A stretch of 64,000 bases of DNA. Source: Gemmatimonadaceae bacterium. GTDB lineage: Bacteria > Gemmatimonadota > Gemmatimonadetes > Gemmatimonadales > Gemmatimonadaceae. The stretch covers positions 62,001 to 126,000 of the forward strand of contig DASQFN010000111.1 in the NCBI GenBank assembly GCA_035633115.1, given 5' to 3'. Below, piece by piece: positions 53,114-61,259 of this stretch. The notes under the pieces were generated by a model. It was not told the DNA's origin. It ran no database searches and worked only from the letters and a program-made list of their open reading frames with translations. How positions within the stretch are numbered: position 1 is the first letter of the stretch; the number at the start of each line of letters is the position of its first letter. The position numbers were made by a program, and so were the translations under genes.

Positions 53114-53689
53114 ATGACACGCTTGTTCAACCTTGCGCGTGGATGTGCGATGCTGATCGCTGTCGCGAGCTGCAGCTCGGGCGGCGGCGGAGGCCCCGAG
53201 GCGGGTGGGCCGCCATCGCCTGTCGCGCCGCGTCGGATTGCATCCCTGCCTGAAAACCCCTGCGTGCTTCTCACACGAGGCGAAGTGTCTGTTGCAACAG
53301 GGTTGCGCGTGAGGCAGGCGCGCCGTGTGCCTGACATCGAAGAGCTTATCAACTCCGGAAGGGAAGGGCGCCCTGCCCGAACCAGTACGATCTGCAGCTA
53401 CGACACGCCGACCGACATCGTTGCGATCACCATCATCGTGCCGCCTGCGTCCGAACGAAACTCGGCTGCGTACCTGTCCCAGCGGGAGGCTTACTTTCGG
53501 CAGTATCCCGGTTCAGCACGACATGTGTCCGGAATTGGTGAGGATGCCTGGCTAGCTGCCGGTACCACGCTTCACGTTCTCGCCGGAAGTAACGCCCACT
53601 TCATCGTTGCGACGCGAACGGCGCAGCCGAAATCGCCGGAGGTTGTAGCTGCAGTGGCGCGTGCGGTGCTCGACCGACTTTATCGGTGA
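53114..53689 (+). CDS. DUF3558-like lipoprotein, copy B
   Basis: 191 residues. ATG 53114 opens a lipoprotein signal (LFNLARGCAMLIAVASC) and a long Gly linker. The core, ENPCVLLTRGEVSVATGLRV, TSTICSYD and IGEDAWLAAGTTLHVLAGSN, is about 70% identical to copy A at 49504. Function unknown. It starts 22 bases after the truncated GDH copy and ends in a perfect 12-bp hairpin. Confidence 0.7.
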   Translation: MTRLFNLARGCAMLIAVASCSSGGGGGPEAGGPPSPVAPRRIASLPENPCVLLTRGEVSVATGLRVRQARRVPDIEELINSGREGRPARTSTICSYDTPTDIVAITIIVPPASERNSAAYLSQREAYFRQYPGSARHVSGIGEDAWLAAGTTLHVLAGSNAHFIVATRTAQPKSPEVVAAVARAVLDRLYR

Positions 53690-53692
53690 AGC

Positions 53693-53722
53693 AATGAGAG
53701 CCGGCTTTGACCGGCTCTCATT
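53693..53722. terminator. Perfect 12-bp hairpin between convergent genes
   Basis: AATGAGAGCCGG at 53693-53704 pairs exactly with 53711-53722 around a 6-base loop. It lies 3 bases after the lipoprotein stop and 34 before the stop of the convergent cupin gene. The A/T ends of the stem allow it to serve both directions. Confidence 0.7.
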
Positions 53723-53755
53723 ACTGCCACCGCGTCCGCGGAGTACTCCCGACTG

Positions 53756-54625
53756 CTACGGGGTCCCGAGGTTTATCGTGAACGGCCCAATTCCGTGAAG
53801 CTGAATTAGGGTCGCGCCCTTTGCTCCGCCAAAGTGCGGGTTCCTTGCCGGCAAATACAGGAAATCTCCGGGCTGATACGTCTTGACGGCAGAGGCATTG
53901 ACCTGGCCGCCCATGCCGAGGAGCAACGCTCCCGAGAGCACGGTCACGTGCTCGGCTTTGGGGTGCCAGTGGACCGGGAACTGATATCCATCGGGGAACT
54001 GAAGGCGCACGGTGTAGTCGCCTGTCCCTCCTGGATCACCGTGGATCACGGCCAGCTTGGCACCGGGCGCGAAGCCGGGCGCCTTGAGGTCGGTCCAGGA
54101 AAGCGCTGCGCCAGCGGTCATTCCCATCGTGGTAACCGTATCGAAGACCACTACAGTGGGCATCGGAGCGTGGCTCGTGACGCCCTCGTTGACGATCTTC
54201 CACTGGCCGCCGATCTTCTGGAGAACAGTGACGTACGACCCGCTGTCGACGACCGGGCCGCTGGGACTGTTGAAGCTCGTCCGATAGGTGCCAATGCTGG
54301 TCGCGAGGTCGCCGCCTTTCGAAATCCTGATGGATGTAGGCGCCGCCGTCAACTTGAGGCCCGGCATAGCGGACAATCCGGCATAGGCCCCCATGATCGC
54401 CCTGGACCCCCTCGCGATGGCCACGTTGGGATACATCCCGATTGCATCCGGGGTGTAGAACGTGGCGAGCCTCACCGTATCGCGCGCGGCGAACACCGCC
54501 AGCCACGTCGAATCGAGCGCGCGGATGAGCTGCTCATCGGTCTGGGCGCGGGCGGGTGCAAGCGCCGCGCACGTGAGCAGAATTGCGAGCATTCCAGTTG
54601 AATGCCCTCTTGCGTAGTGTGGCAT
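53756..54625 (-). CDS. Secreted SnoaL/DUF4440-like domain fused to a cupin
   Basis: 289 residues with a signal peptide (MLAILLTCAALAPARAQ). Residues about 27-150 form an NTF2-like domain (LDSTWLAVFAARDTVRLATFY, then GGQWKIVNEG). Residues about 170-289 form a small-barrel cupin with FPVHWHPKAEHVTVLSGALL (metal His pair and Glu) and PGDFLYLPARNPHFG. Each domain is common; the enzyme activity is unknown. ATG 54625 follows AAAGGGGA. The gene separates the lipoprotein and SGNH genes that are adjacent in copy A. Confidence 0.8.
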   Translation of the reverse strand: MPHYARGHSTGMLAILLTCAALAPARAQTDEQLIRALDSTWLAVFAARDTVRLATFYTPDAIGMYPNVAIARGSRAIMGAYAGLSAMPGLKLTAAPTSIRISKGGDLATSIGTYRTSFNSPSGPVVDSGSYVTVLQKIGGQWKIVNEGVTSHAPMPTVVVFDTVTTMGMTAGAALSWTDLKAPGFAPGAKLAVIHGDPGGTGDYTVRLQFPDGYQFPVHWHPKAEHVTVLSGALLLGMGGQVNASAVKTYQPGDFLYLPARNPHFGGAKGATLIQLHGIGPFTINLGTP

Positions 54626-54716
54626 AAGTTCCCCTTTGGTGGATAAGGCTTTTCGAGCGAATGCCGGGCCCGGCCCAGGATTGCCGAGCCCGCAACCACA
54701 AATCGTCCTGAGAGAA

Positions 54717-55532
54717 ATGTGCCAAATGATGCAGAGACACAAGGGTTGTTCGCCTCGTAAGAACCGCATCTTAGCCACTGGTATTCTCATGCTGGTCTCG
54801 ACTACTGCCGGGACGCAGCTCGACGCGCAGAGCCAGACGCTGCCACCGCGTCAACCGGACTCTACTCGGATCAAAGCGATGCGAGCGGCCGAGGACGAGC
54901 GCATCCGGACCGATTGGCCGAGCCTGCAGAAGTTCGCACGCGCGAACGCACAGCTCCGTCCTCCAGCGGCGGGAGAAGAACGTGTCGTCTTCATGGGAAA
55001 CTCGATCTTCGAAGTCTGGGCGCGACATTTCAGCAGCATGTTCCCCGGGAAGCCTTACATCAACCGCGGGATAGGTGGTCAGACGACGCCGCAGATGCTC
55101 GTCCGCTTTCGTCAGGACGTCATCGGGCTCAAGCCCAAAGTCGTTGTGATCCTCGCCGGAACGAATGACATCGCGGGCAATACCGGCCCCGCGACGCTGG
55201 AGATGATCGAGAACAATCTTGCGTCGATGTCGGAGCTGGCGAAGGCAAACGGGATCCGAGTCGTGCTCGCGTCGGTGCTCCCGGTTTACAGGTATGCCTG
55301 GCGGCCGAGCATTCGACAACCTGCCCAGACCGTCATTGCACTGAACCGATGGATGCGCGACTACGCGCGAAGGAACGGACACGTCTATCTCGACTATCAT
55401 TCCGCGATGGCCGATGAAAGGCTGGGAATGAGGGGAGACCTTTCAGGCGATGGTGTACACCCGAATGACGCCGGACACAGAATCATGGCACCGCTTACGG
55501 AAGCGGCGATTCGGGAAGCGTTGCGGCAGTAG
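54717..55532 (+). CDS. Secreted SGNH/GDSL hydrolase, copy B
   Basis: 271 residues. The N-terminus has a basic region then a signal peptide (ILATGILMLVSTTAGTQLDAQ). Catalytic blocks are as in copy A: VVFMGNSIFEVW, RGIGGQTTPQM, LAGTNDIAGNTG and SGDGVHPNDAGH. It is close to 80% identical to copy A. The frame is open to 54636, but the ATG at 54717 (after GAGAGAA) fits the signal peptide better. This copy, or copy A, could be the source of the hydrolase half of the 10.6-kb chimera. Confidence 0.86.
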   Translation: MCQMMQRHKGCSPRKNRILATGILMLVSTTAGTQLDAQSQTLPPRQPDSTRIKAMRAAEDERIRTDWPSLQKFARANAQLRPPAAGEERVVFMGNSIFEVWARHFSSMFPGKPYINRGIGGQTTPQMLVRFRQDVIGLKPKVVVILAGTNDIAGNTGPATLEMIENNLASMSELAKANGIRVVLASVLPVYRYAWRPSIRQPAQTVIALNRWMRDYARRNGHVYLDYHSAMADERLGMRGDLSGDGVHPNDAGHRIMAPLTEAAIREALRQ

Positions 55533-55800
55533 CCCCGGAGGTTGGTAGCTGTTACCGCCGCGTGCCCGACGGCAGTCTGCCGCAACCCAATTTGCATGCT
55601 AGAAAACACTGAGGCGAAGTGACTTGGTCGTGGCCCCGTGGACGATCGGCACGCCCTATCGTACTCTTACTGTTGCCGATATTTCCTAACCCGATGACGA
55701 GGCCCACATGTCCCGATCGTCCAGGAATGGCCCGTCGCACATCAGGGTGGTGATGGCGTGCTTAAAGGCGAGTTGATTCTCCCTTTTCCACCCGAACTGA

Positions 55801-57567
55801 ATGTCGGGCGACGCTGAGCAGCTGGAGCGGCTTAGATCAGCGCTCGCACACCGCTACCAGATCAAGCGAGAGCTTGGTCATGGAGGGATGGCCACCGTTT
55901 ACCTGGCCGAAGAGCCTCGCCATGCTCGCCATCTTGCTCTTAAAGTATTGCTTCCGCATCTGGCGGCTACCATCGGCGCGGACCGATTCCTACGCGAAAT
56001 CAAGACAACCGCGGGTTTGACTCACCCGCATATCCTTCCGCTATTCGATTCCGGCGAGGCGGATGGGTTTCTCTTCTATGTGATGCCGTATGTAGAGGGC
56101 GAGTCCTTGCGCGATCGGCTGAAGCGGGAGATCCAGCTCCCAATTGATGACGCGTTGCGGATCGCAAGTGACATTGCTGATGCATTGGGGTTTGCTCACA
56201 GTCGACAAGTTGTGCACAGAGACATCAAACCGGAGAATATTCTACTCGAAGCGGGCCATGCGATTGTAGCAGATTTCGGTATCGCGAAGGCGCTTACTGA
56301 TGCGAGTGCAGACGTGCTGACGGCCACCGGCCTCGCAATCGGCACTCCGCAGTACATGAGTCCCGAGCAGGCAGTAGCAAGCCCTAACTTGGATGGACGC
56401 AGCGATTTGTACAGTCTCGCCTGTGTGCTGTTTGAGATGTTGGCCGGCGACCCACCGTTTGCGGGTTCAGCTCGGCAGGCGATTCTGGCTCGAAAGTCGC
56501 TCGAATCTCCACCTCGATTGCGAACCGTGAGAGAAACCGTTCCTGTGGCCGTGGAGGCGGCTATTGCGAAGGCCCTTGAAAGAGTACCCGGCGACCGGTT
56601 CCGTACCATGCAGCAGTTTGTGGACGCGCTTTCCACGCGGCAACCAGCGCGACGATCCGACAATAGAGAAACTAGCATTGCAGCGCGCTCGGTTGGTGAA
56701 GGCGTAGAGACCCTTCTCCCAATGGAGCTCAAACCGCTTGACGAGGAGCTCGACGCCTTTGGATTAACTCATCCCGGAAAAGTGCAGCGGGTAAATCAAG
56801 AGCACTTTCTGATATTCAGCGTCATGCGAGACGCTTCTTTTCACCAAACGAGTCTCCCCAACGGAAGCCGGCTCCCTTACAAAGGAGATCGTCGGGCATT
56901 CGTTGGAATGATCGCGGATGGCGTAGGCAGGGGCGCTTGGGGTGAGGAAGCGAGCAGACTTGCAATTGAGGTAATGGCGCAGTACTTGGTTCATACCGTC
57001 CGGTCGTACGACACCTCCAACGAGGCGAACGAGCAGGCATTTCTGAAGGGACTGCAGATGGCCGCGATCCAAGGTCAGGCGAACGTTGCGCAGAGGTCTT
57101 GGGAGACCCCTGGTGCGGCGGGAATGACGAGCGGGCTCACGATATATGTCGGGATATGGCCTCGAGCTTATATCCTGCACATTGGCAGTAGTCGTCTTTA
57201 CGCACTAGTCGATGGCCAGGTCAGTGAAGTCACGAAAATGATGCGATCTCAGCAGACTGGAGACCAAGACGTGGCGACGGATCCCTTGGGGACGACCCAG
57301 GCGGCAGCGACGGCCCAAGGTGGCCAATTCGAAGGAAGCTTAGTCTTACCGGCAACCCTCACATTTCCACAGAGATGGGGGCAAGTCGGTCTCATGTGCA
57401 CAAAAGGATTGACTAAGCACGTGCCGGAAGAGCAGATCGAAAAGCGCCTAAAGGTTGCGACGTCGGCGAAGCAGGCCTGTCAGGAACTCCTTGAAGACGC
57501 TCTCAATGCTGGAGGCACCGAGAACATCACCATGATCGTCGCCCGAACTCCGAATCCGCGCCAATAG
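55801..57567 (+). CDS. Serine/threonine kinase fused to a degenerate PP2C (pseudophosphatase) domain
   Basis: 588 residues. Residues about 19-280 are an intact Hanks-type kinase: Gly loop ELGHGGMATVY, Lys48 (LALK), HRDIKPEN with D141, DFG 158-160, GTPQYMSPEQ. After a ~30-residue linker, residues 314-588 form a PP2C domain related to the standalone phosphatase at 1850. Its metal sites are altered: D to E at 334 (NQEH), D to S at 463 (GSSRLY), D to K at 535 (CTKGLT), D to E at 574 (GTENIT); only D373 remains. There is no transmembrane helix. Base composition is visibly lower in GC than in neighbouring genes. I see no ribosome site before the ATG. Confidence 0.88.
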   Translation: MSGDAEQLERLRSALAHRYQIKRELGHGGMATVYLAEEPRHARHLALKVLLPHLAATIGADRFLREIKTTAGLTHPHILPLFDSGEADGFLFYVMPYVEGESLRDRLKREIQLPIDDALRIASDIADALGFAHSRQVVHRDIKPENILLEAGHAIVADFGIAKALTDASADVLTATGLAIGTPQYMSPEQAVASPNLDGRSDLYSLACVLFEMLAGDPPFAGSARQAILARKSLESPPRLRTVRETVPVAVEAAIAKALERVPGDRFRTMQQFVDALSTRQPARRSDNRETSIAARSVGEGVETLLPMELKPLDEELDAFGLTHPGKVQRVNQEHFLIFSVMRDASFHQTSLPNGSRLPYKGDRRAFVGMIADGVGRGAWGEEASRLAIEVMAQYLVHTVRSYDTSNEANEQAFLKGLQMAAIQGQANVAQRSWETPGAAGMTSGLTIYVGIWPRAYILHIGSSRLYALVDGQVSEVTKMMRSQQTGDQDVATDPLGTTQAAATAQGGQFEGSLVLPATLTFPQRWGQVGLMCTKGLTKHVPEEQIEKRLKVATSAKQACQELLEDALNAGGTENITMIVARTPNPRQ

Positions 57568-57588
57568 CCCCACGAGGCTTGCCCAGTT

Positions 57589-60177
57589 CTACGCGAGTGC
57601 GATAGCCAATCGTCCGAGTATTTCCCCCAAATCCGGGCGTCCTTCGAGGACGGGCACCACCGGGTCGGCGCCCAGGCTCTCCATGCGTCCCACTGCCGTC
57701 TTGATTGTGAAGGCTTGTGGATTCAACGACTCGTTCACCTCGTCCCACGTGAGAGGCATCGATACCGACGCGCCAGGCAGCGGTCGCACGCTGAACGGCG
57801 CAACGATGAGCTGTCCATGCCGGTTCTGGAGGTAATCGAGATATACCTTGTCGCCGCGCTTCGTCACGTGGCGCGTGATTGTCGCAATGTCCTTCAATTC
57901 GCGCAAAGCGAGACGCGCGAGTAATTCGCCAAGCGTCCGGCACTGCTCGTACGTGAACTGGCGTCCGAGCGGGAGCATGATGTGCAGGCCCGTCTTTCCA
58001 GTGGTCTTCACATAGTTTGGCAAGCCGGCTGATTCGCAGATTCGGTGCAGCACCTGAGCTGTGCGAATGACGTCCGAGAACGGCGCTTCTTTCGGATCGA
58101 GATCGATCACGCACCAGTCCGGCAGCTCGAGTGAGTCCACTCTGCTGCCCCAGATGTGCAGCGGAATCGAGCCCATGTTCGCGATGTAGAGGATCGACTC
58201 TTCATCGTCGCAGACGAAGTAGCGAATGTCACGCTGCGTGTCCTGGCTCCAGATGGGAACGGTGCGCATCCATTCGGGCGCGAATTCCGGCGCATCCTTC
58301 TGATAAAACGACTTCCCCTCGATTCCGTCCGGAAATCGAGTGAGCACAACTGGGCGATTTCGGAGATACGGAAGCAGCCATCGCGAAACCGCCCGATAGT
58401 ATTCGATCAAGTCGCCTTTTGTGTAACCCTCTCCTGGCCAGTAGATCTTTTTCGGATTCGAGAACGCGATCGTTTTCGAGACCGCAGCCTTGGGCGGCGG
58501 CGCAGGAGGCTCGGACGGTGCCACAGCCGCGGGCGCGGCGTCGACCGCGTCAGGGTGCCATTTCTGTCGATCGCACTCGTGCGGGAGCTTGTCGGTCCTC
58601 ATTCCCATGAACGCGGAATGGCGCAACAGCCCGTCAGGCGTCCACTCGCGAAATCGCACTTCGCAGACATACACCGGGTCGACCCAGGTCGTCGTACTCG
58701 TCTCGGCGATGTCTTCACTTGCGAGCGGCTCGAGTCCCGGCGCAAGGCACGGCCCTGCACAAGGAGGGTTGGCGCGGACTATCGGGTCGAGCAGTGATTT
58801 CAATTCCCGGAGAAGCGCGTCGTTGAATCCGGTGCCGACACGCCCCGCGTAGACGAGCGTCCCGTCGATCTGATCAGCGAGCTGCAACGCGCCGAAATGA
58901 CCGCGACTTCTCTTCGGCTCCGTGAACCCGACAATGACGAAATCGGCCGTCGGCTCAGCTTTGATCTTGAGCCAGTGGCCCGAGCGTCCCTTGCGGTAAG
59001 GCGAGTCGGCTTTCTTGGCGATGATTCCTTCCATGCCCATCGCCATTACCTGCTCCAGAAACGCTTCGCCCTCCCGCTCGATGTGATCGAGCGCGCGCAG
59101 CGGCCCTAGCTTCGGCACGACGTCGATCAGAAACTGCTTTCGCTCCGTGAGCGGGAGTGGGCGCAGATCGAAGTCCTCGAAAGCAAGGAGATCGAACGCG
59201 TAAAATGTCGCGGGCAGCTCCACGGCGGCGCGCTTGATGTCGATCGACGATGACAGTCGCCCACGGCGTTGTAACATCGCAAAACTCGGAAGTCCTTTCG
59301 AGTCGCACACGACAACTTCACCGTCGATGATGCATTCGTCGACCGGCAACGCTTTCACCGCGCGCGCAATCTCCGGAAAAACGCCGGTATAGTCGTTGCC
59401 GTTACGCGTGAGCAGCAGCGCTTCGCCCTTCGACTTGCTGGCGATCAACCGGTACCCGTCGAGCTTGAGCTCGAAGATCCACCCGTCGCGCGTGAACGCT
59501 TCGTCATGGGGCTCGGCGTGCATCGCTTCCACCGATCGTGAATCGACGCGCACACGCGGTGCACCGTTCTCCGCCAGCGCCTCGCGCAGCCGACTCTTTG
59601 GCACAACCCCGGCTTTTACTTCGTCGACCGTCAACCCCGAGAGCACCGACTCTTCAGGGAACTGATCGCCCGGGTGCTTCACATGGGCGTCGCGCTCCTT
59701 GATGAGCAGCCAGTCCTTCTCGCTCTTCTTGATCTTCACGAGCGTCCACTTGCCGTGGAGTTTGTAGCCCTTGAGCTCGAAGAGCAGCTTGCCTTTCTCG
59801 AGGCCGGTGCGCCAATCCTCGAGCGGCACCCACTCGCCGCGGTCCCAGACAATCACTCCGCCCGCGCCGTAGTTGCCCTCGGGTATCACGCCCTCGAAGT
59901 CGCCGTACTCGAGTGGATGGTCTTCGACTTTGACGGCGAGTCGTTTGTCGGCCGTATCGTACGAGGGCCCCTTTGGAACCGCCCACGAGCGCAGGACGCC
60001 GTCCATCTCCAAACGCAGATCGAAATGCAGCTGCCGCGCGGCGTGCTTGTGAACAACGAAAAGATGACCGGGAACGGGCGACACGGTTCCGACCGGTTCT
60101 GGGGACCGGTCGGCCGATCGCTTCGCGCGGTATGTGCTTAGGCTATCGCCGGTGCTGGGATCGCCGGGCGGCGTCAT
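57589..60177 (-). CDS. ligD: NHEJ DNA ligase D, three domains
   Basis: 862 residues in the order phosphoesterase, ligase, polymerase. The N-terminal 3'-phosphoesterase (about 37-160) has VVHKHAARQLHFDLRLE and EDHPLEYGDFEG. The ATP-dependent ligase (about 215-510) has K238 in FELKLDGYR and later EGIIAKKADSPYRKGR. The C-terminal primase-polymerase (about 570-850) has WCVIDLDP with the catalytic aspartates and TGKTGLHIMLPLG. It repairs double-strand breaks together with Ku, which is not in this window. It is convergent with the kinase. A truncated copy of its 3' end lies at 52148. Confidence 0.95.
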   Translation of the reverse strand: MTPPGDPSTGDSLSTYRAKRSADRSPEPVGTVSPVPGHLFVVHKHAARQLHFDLRLEMDGVLRSWAVPKGPSYDTADKRLAVKVEDHPLEYGDFEGVIPEGNYGAGGVIVWDRGEWVPLEDWRTGLEKGKLLFELKGYKLHGKWTLVKIKKSEKDWLLIKERDAHVKHPGDQFPEESVLSGLTVDEVKAGVVPKSRLREALAENGAPRVRVDSRSVEAMHAEPHDEAFTRDGWIFELKLDGYRLIASKSKGEALLLTRNGNDYTGVFPEIARAVKALPVDECIIDGEVVVCDSKGLPSFAMLQRRGRLSSSIDIKRAAVELPATFYAFDLLAFEDFDLRPLPLTERKQFLIDVVPKLGPLRALDHIEREGEAFLEQVMAMGMEGIIAKKADSPYRKGRSGHWLKIKAEPTADFVIVGFTEPKRSRGHFGALQLADQIDGTLVYAGRVGTGFNDALLRELKSLLDPIVRANPPCAGPCLAPGLEPLASEDIAETSTTTWVDPVYVCEVRFREWTPDGLLRHSAFMGMRTDKLPHECDRQKWHPDAVDAAPAAVAPSEPPAPPPKAAVSKTIAFSNPKKIYWPGEGYTKGDLIEYYRAVSRWLLPYLRNRPVVLTRFPDGIEGKSFYQKDAPEFAPEWMRTVPIWSQDTQRDIRYFVCDDEESILYIANMGSIPLHIWGSRVDSLELPDWCVIDLDPKEAPFSDVIRTAQVLHRICESAGLPNYVKTTGKTGLHIMLPLGRQFTYEQCRTLGELLARLALRELKDIATITRHVTKRGDKVYLDYLQNRHGQLIVAPFSVRPLPGASVSMPLTWDEVNESLNPQAFTIKTAVGRMESLGADPVVPVLEGRPDLGEILGRLAIALA

Positions 60178-60212
60178 CCATATAGTATGCGCTCGGGACT
60201 AGCCTTTTTCAT

Positions 60213-61259
60213 CTAACGCCACGGAATGGCAGTCGTGAGCGTGAGCACGTGACCCCGATACTTCTTGTCGGGATCGTTGGAGAATCGCATCTCGTACTCG
60301 TACTCCAGATCCGTGCGCATATTGCGCGACCACTCGTGCACCCATTTCAGCTGAGGCTTCCATCGCCTGTCCACGCGCGGCTCCTCGCCGATTTCCTCAC
60401 CTTCTTCGTCGAGTAAGTCCACTGTTCGCTCGGGATACTGCACAGGTCTGTACTCCAGGCCTGCGAACAGCTCGGCGCGTTCGCCAACTTGCCGCCCGTA
60501 GCGCGCGCTATAAGTCTGCCGGTTGAATCGAAGCCGATGGATCTTCGGGAGATTCTTCTCGAAGCGGGCGGCGCCTTCCAGGGTTTCGTCGCCGAACCTT
60601 ATGCGGGAATCGAAAGTGACGTACCTGTTGATCGCATTGCTGGTCGGAGCCTCGTCGAAATGGCGCTGCCGGTAGCCTGTAATGATGCGAAGGCGCACGT
60701 CATCGATCGGCCGGATCTCGATGCGCGGCAGAACGGCGTACTGATCTCCGACTTCCCGGTCTTCCGAGCTTCCTTTCAGGTAAATCTCGCCAGTGACTCC
60801 GACGAGGAGCATGTCGCCGAGGGGGATATCGAATCCCAGGCGGCCAAGCTGGCTTACACGGTCCCACCTGTCCGTGGCGGTGTACTGGTGAACGGCGACA
60901 CCGTATTCCATGTAAACGCCCGGCTTGGAGCTGCGACTGCGATAGCGGCCAGTCGCACCCACGACGATGCCATACGACCCGATGTTCGTGCTGTCGTGCT
61001 CGACGTTGCTGTCGTACACGTTCGTCACGCCGTTCTCGAAGTAAAAGCGCTGCCGCAGTGGAGGAAGACGGCGAATAGGCGACGGCACGAGGCTGTCGGT
61101 CACCCTCGCGTCGACCAGAGCCTGGGCGGTCTGCACCGGCTTTGTGGTGTTCGCGGTATCGGGCGAGGTGTCCCGCGGGCCAATCTGGGCAGCCGCGACA
61201 AATGGACTGCCCACCAGCAGGAAGGCGAGTCGCATGCACAATCTAGATGGAGAATTCAT
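60213..61259 (-). CDS. Outer-membrane beta-barrel protein, unknown function
   Basis: 348 residues with a signal peptide (LAFLLVGSPFVAAAQ). From residue ~70 on there are alternating amphipathic strands, such as RFYFENGVTNVYDSNVEH, GVYMEYGVAVHQYTATDRW, MLLVGVTGEIYLKGSS and RTDLEYEYEMRFSND, ending in an aromatic (PWR). This is the pattern of an outer-membrane barrel of about 12-16 strands. I do not recognise a family. It overlaps the phosphotransferase stop by 4 bases, so both are probably in one operon with the ABC transporter. Confidence 0.65.
   Translation of the reverse strand: MNSPSRLCMRLAFLLVGSPFVAAAQIGPRDTSPDTANTTKPVQTAQALVDARVTDSLVPSPIRRLPPLRQRFYFENGVTNVYDSNVEHDSTNIGSYGIVVGATGRYRSRSSKPGVYMEYGVAVHQYTATDRWDRVSQLGRLGFDIPLGDMLLVGVTGEIYLKGSSEDREVGDQYAVLPRIEIRPIDDVRLRIITGYRQRHFDEAPTSNAINRYVTFDSRIRFGDETLEGAARFEKNLPKIHRLRFNRQTYSARYGRQVGERAELFAGLEYRPVQYPERTVDLLDEEGEEIGEEPRVDRRWKPQLKWVHEWSRNMRTDLEYEYEMRFSNDPDKKYRGHVLTLTTAIPWR

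Noticed and set aside
57589-60177. A complete NHEJ operon
   Set aside because: LigD is complete but no Ku gene lies in the window, so only the ligase is reported.
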